Assembly: GCF_028610625.1 (NCBI RefSeq)
Contig: NZ_JAQQWU010000002.1
Span: 434,001-498,000, forward strand
Origin: Guptibacillus spartinae
GTDB taxonomy: Bacteria > Bacillota > Bacilli > Bacillales > Guptibacillaceae
Reading direction: 5' to 3'
DNA: 64,000 nt
Shown here: piece after piece, positions 62,284-64,000 of the stretch
How the letters are laid out: every line of letters starts with the position of its first letter
How positions within the stretch are numbered: the first letter of the stretch is position 1
The notes under the pieces: generated by a model
What the model was told of the DNA's origin: nothing
Databases searched by the model: none
What the model saw: only the letters and a program-made list of their open reading frames with translations
Program-made: the position numbers and the translations under genes

Positions 62284-62359
62284 ATTATAAGGTGAAGAGG
62301 TATTTATCTATATTATAATAAAGGACAAGTTCTTCATGTTTCTTTCCTTCCTACTAAAG

Positions 62360-62388
62360 TTGACATCTTAACCCGAAAGAGTTACAAT
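62360..62388 (+). promoter_or_regulatory. SigA promoter of rpsD
   Basis: TTGACA (62360-62365), 17 bases, TACAAT (62383-62388). The transcript should start near 62395, giving a leader of about 185 bases. Confidence 0.85.
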
Positions 62389-62394
62389 TGCATT

Positions 62395-62579
62395 TGTGTA
62401 AAATAAGAATGGGCAGCAGCGTGACGGGCTGCGATTTCATTGTGTTCCTTTTAATAGGTACGCCGCGTAACCTCCGGCTGTCGAGGTGAAGGCGTGTGAA
62501 AACACAATGTGCGCAATTCGGAATCACGACACTGTTTTTATTTTATACCAATAATAATGGTATAAAGGAGGAGCTAAAT
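62395..62579 (+). promoter_or_regulatory. rpsD leader, candidate S4 autoregulatory RNA
   Basis: The 346-base gap before rpsD holds this structured leader. A first hairpin uses GCAGC and GCTGC (62413-62432). A long-range 9-bp stem joins CATTGTGTT (62438-62446) to AACACAATG (62501-62509) and encloses ACGCC/GGCGT and CCTC/GAGG. A last 9-bp hairpin (62542-62550 with 62558-62566) overlaps the AAGGAGG ribosome site. In Bacillus S4 represses its own gene by binding such a leader; details here are read by eye. Confidence 0.75.
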
Positions 62580-63182
62580 ATGGCTCGTTATACAGGACCA
62601 AGTTGGAAAATTTCTCGTCGTCTTGGTATTTCTCTAAGTGGTACAGGTAAAGAATTGGAAAAGCGTCCTTACGCTCCAGGTCAACACGGACCTAACCAGC
62701 GTAGAAAGCTTTCTGAATATGGACTTCAGCTTCAAGAGAAGCAAAAGCTTCGTCACATGTATGGCATGACTGAGCGTCAATTCCGTCGTCTTTTCGATGA
62801 TGCTGGTAAAATGAAAGGTGTTCACGGTGAGAACTTCATGATTCTTCTTGAAGCTCGTCTTGATAACCTCGTTTATCGTCTGGGTCTAGCTCGTACTCGC
62901 CGTCAGGCTCGTCAGCTAGTTAACCACGGCCACATCACTGTCGATGGCAAACGCGTTGATATCCCTTCTTACCGCGTAGCGACTGGTCAAGTGATCAGCG
63001 TTCGTGAGAAGTCTAACAACCTTGACATCATTAAAGAAGCAATCGAAGTAAACAACTTCGTTCCAGAATACCTTACTTTCGATGCAGATAAGCTTGAAGG
63101 TACGTTCTCTCGTCTTCCTGAGCGTTCTGAACTTCCTGCTGAAATCACTGAAGCTCTTATCGTTGAGTACTACTCTCGTTAA
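62580..63182 (+). CDS. rpsD: 30S ribosomal protein S4
   Basis: 200-residue primary 16S rRNA-binding protein that nucleates assembly of the small-subunit body. [20 protein letters not shown] opens the protein; [40 protein letters not shown] and [18 protein letters not shown] (S4 RNA-binding domain, about 90-155) are near identical to B. subtilis. It has no zinc-binding Cys, so it is the C- form. The ATG at 62580 follows AAAGGAGGAGCTAA; a longer in-frame GTG extension starts inside the leader and is rejected. A terminator follows. Confidence 0.98.
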   Translation: MARYTGPSWKISRRLGISLSGTGKELEKRPYAPGQHGPNQRRKLSEYGLQLQEKQKLRHMYGMTERQFRRLFDDAGKMKGVHGENFMILLEARLDNLVYRLGLARTRRQARQLVNHGHITVDGKRVDIPSYRVATGQVISVREKSNNLDIIKEAIEVNNFVPEYLTFDADKLEGTFSRLPERSELPAEITEALIVEYYSR

Positions 63183-63192
63183 GCTGTTTCAG

Positions 63193-63223
63193 AAAACCCC
63201 GGAATTTATTCCGGGGTTTTTAT
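63193..63223 (+). terminator. Intrinsic terminator of rpsD
   Basis: AAAACCCCGGAA (63193-63204) pairs with TTCCGGGGTTTT (63209-63220), 4-base loop, then TATT. Confidence 0.9.
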
Positions 63224-63247
63224 TATGTCAACATAGCTAGAAAATAT

Positions 63248-63270
63248 AAAAAAAGACGCTTAACGCGTCT
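63248..63270 (-). terminator. Intrinsic terminator of tyrS
   Basis: AGACGC (63254-63259) pairs with GCGTCT (63265-63270), then seven T on the minus strand, 12 bases past the tyrS stop. Confidence 0.75.
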
Positions 63271-63282
63271 CTTCTTTAAAGA

Positions 63283-64000
<718 letters not shown>

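Noticed and set aside
62234-62340. SAM (S-box) or T-box leader for the methionine lyase gene
   Set aside because: No aptamer-like stems or T-box sequence; the interval instead holds a cre box and AT-rich DNA.
62496-62579. Longer in-frame N-terminal extension of rpsD starting at a GTG
   Set aside because: It lies inside the structured leader, has no ribosome site, and S4 proteins begin MARYTGP at the ATG of 62580.

Overview
The window is chromosome from an endospore-forming member of the Bacillaceae. It carries sporulation genes (ytaF, ytvI, ytrH, ytrI, ytfJ/gerW, an alpha/beta-type SASP, refZ), uses strong AGGAGG-type ribosome sites with many TTG and GTG starts, and has low-GC intergenic DNA with SigA-like promoters. 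From memory, the gene order follows the tyrS-to-coaE segment of Bacillus subtilis closely, which supports most calls. The genus cannot be fixed from sequence alone; the inserted genes suggest a lineage outside the B. subtilis group. No rRNA, tRNA, CRISPR array, insertion sequence or phage gene was seen.

Layout, left to right. 1-4469: coaE (cut by the window edge), ytaF, mutM and polA, all on the minus strand. 4731-6865: phoPR. 7059-11060: a MaoC-fold gene, then the citZ-icd-mdh TCA-cycle operon. 11313-15217: two membrane proteins (ytwI, ytvI), an inserted marR-nitroreductase-monooxygenase operon with a clear operator, and fxsA. 15396-22275: central carbon and lipid entry (pfkA-pyk, accDA, a GntR/FCD regulator, malic enzyme ytsJ). 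22403-30965: dnaE, ytrH-ytrI, nrnA, ytpI, ytoI, ytkL and small proteins.

31067-35353 is the most distinctive block. It is a compact six-gene operon encoding two uncharacterised cytosolic proteins (DUF3939-like and DUF4178-like), a PspA/IM30 protein, a DUF4247-like lipoprotein, a DUF350 membrane protein and a membrane-anchored aminopropyltransferase (SpeE-like). It looks like an envelope-stress module joined to a polyamine-type enzyme. Next come ald, a two-gene fluoride channel (crcB pair), a secreted orphan, an NCS1 permease and a very small unknown gene.

39611-50817: moaB, an EcsC-family gene, ackA, ytxK, tpx, ytfJ-ytfI, sppA-yteJ (with a SigW-type promoter), NAD kinase, amidohydrolase ytcJ and a MurG paralogue. 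50881-64000: an acyl-CoA synthetase, a SASP gene, thiI-nifZ, brnQ, ezrA, hisJ, refZ, an fRMsr-type GAF protein, a methionine gamma-lyase, rpsD with a structured autoregulatory-type leader, and tyrS (cut by the window edge).

Regulation is often readable. There are cre boxes at ackA, at the methionine gamma-lyase gene, near the MaoC-fold gene and (weakly) at citZ. A 15-bp FadR-type palindrome lies just downstream of the ytsJ promoter. A 29-bp dyad covers the marR transcription start, and a dyad covers the tpx start. About 25 intrinsic terminators separate the units.
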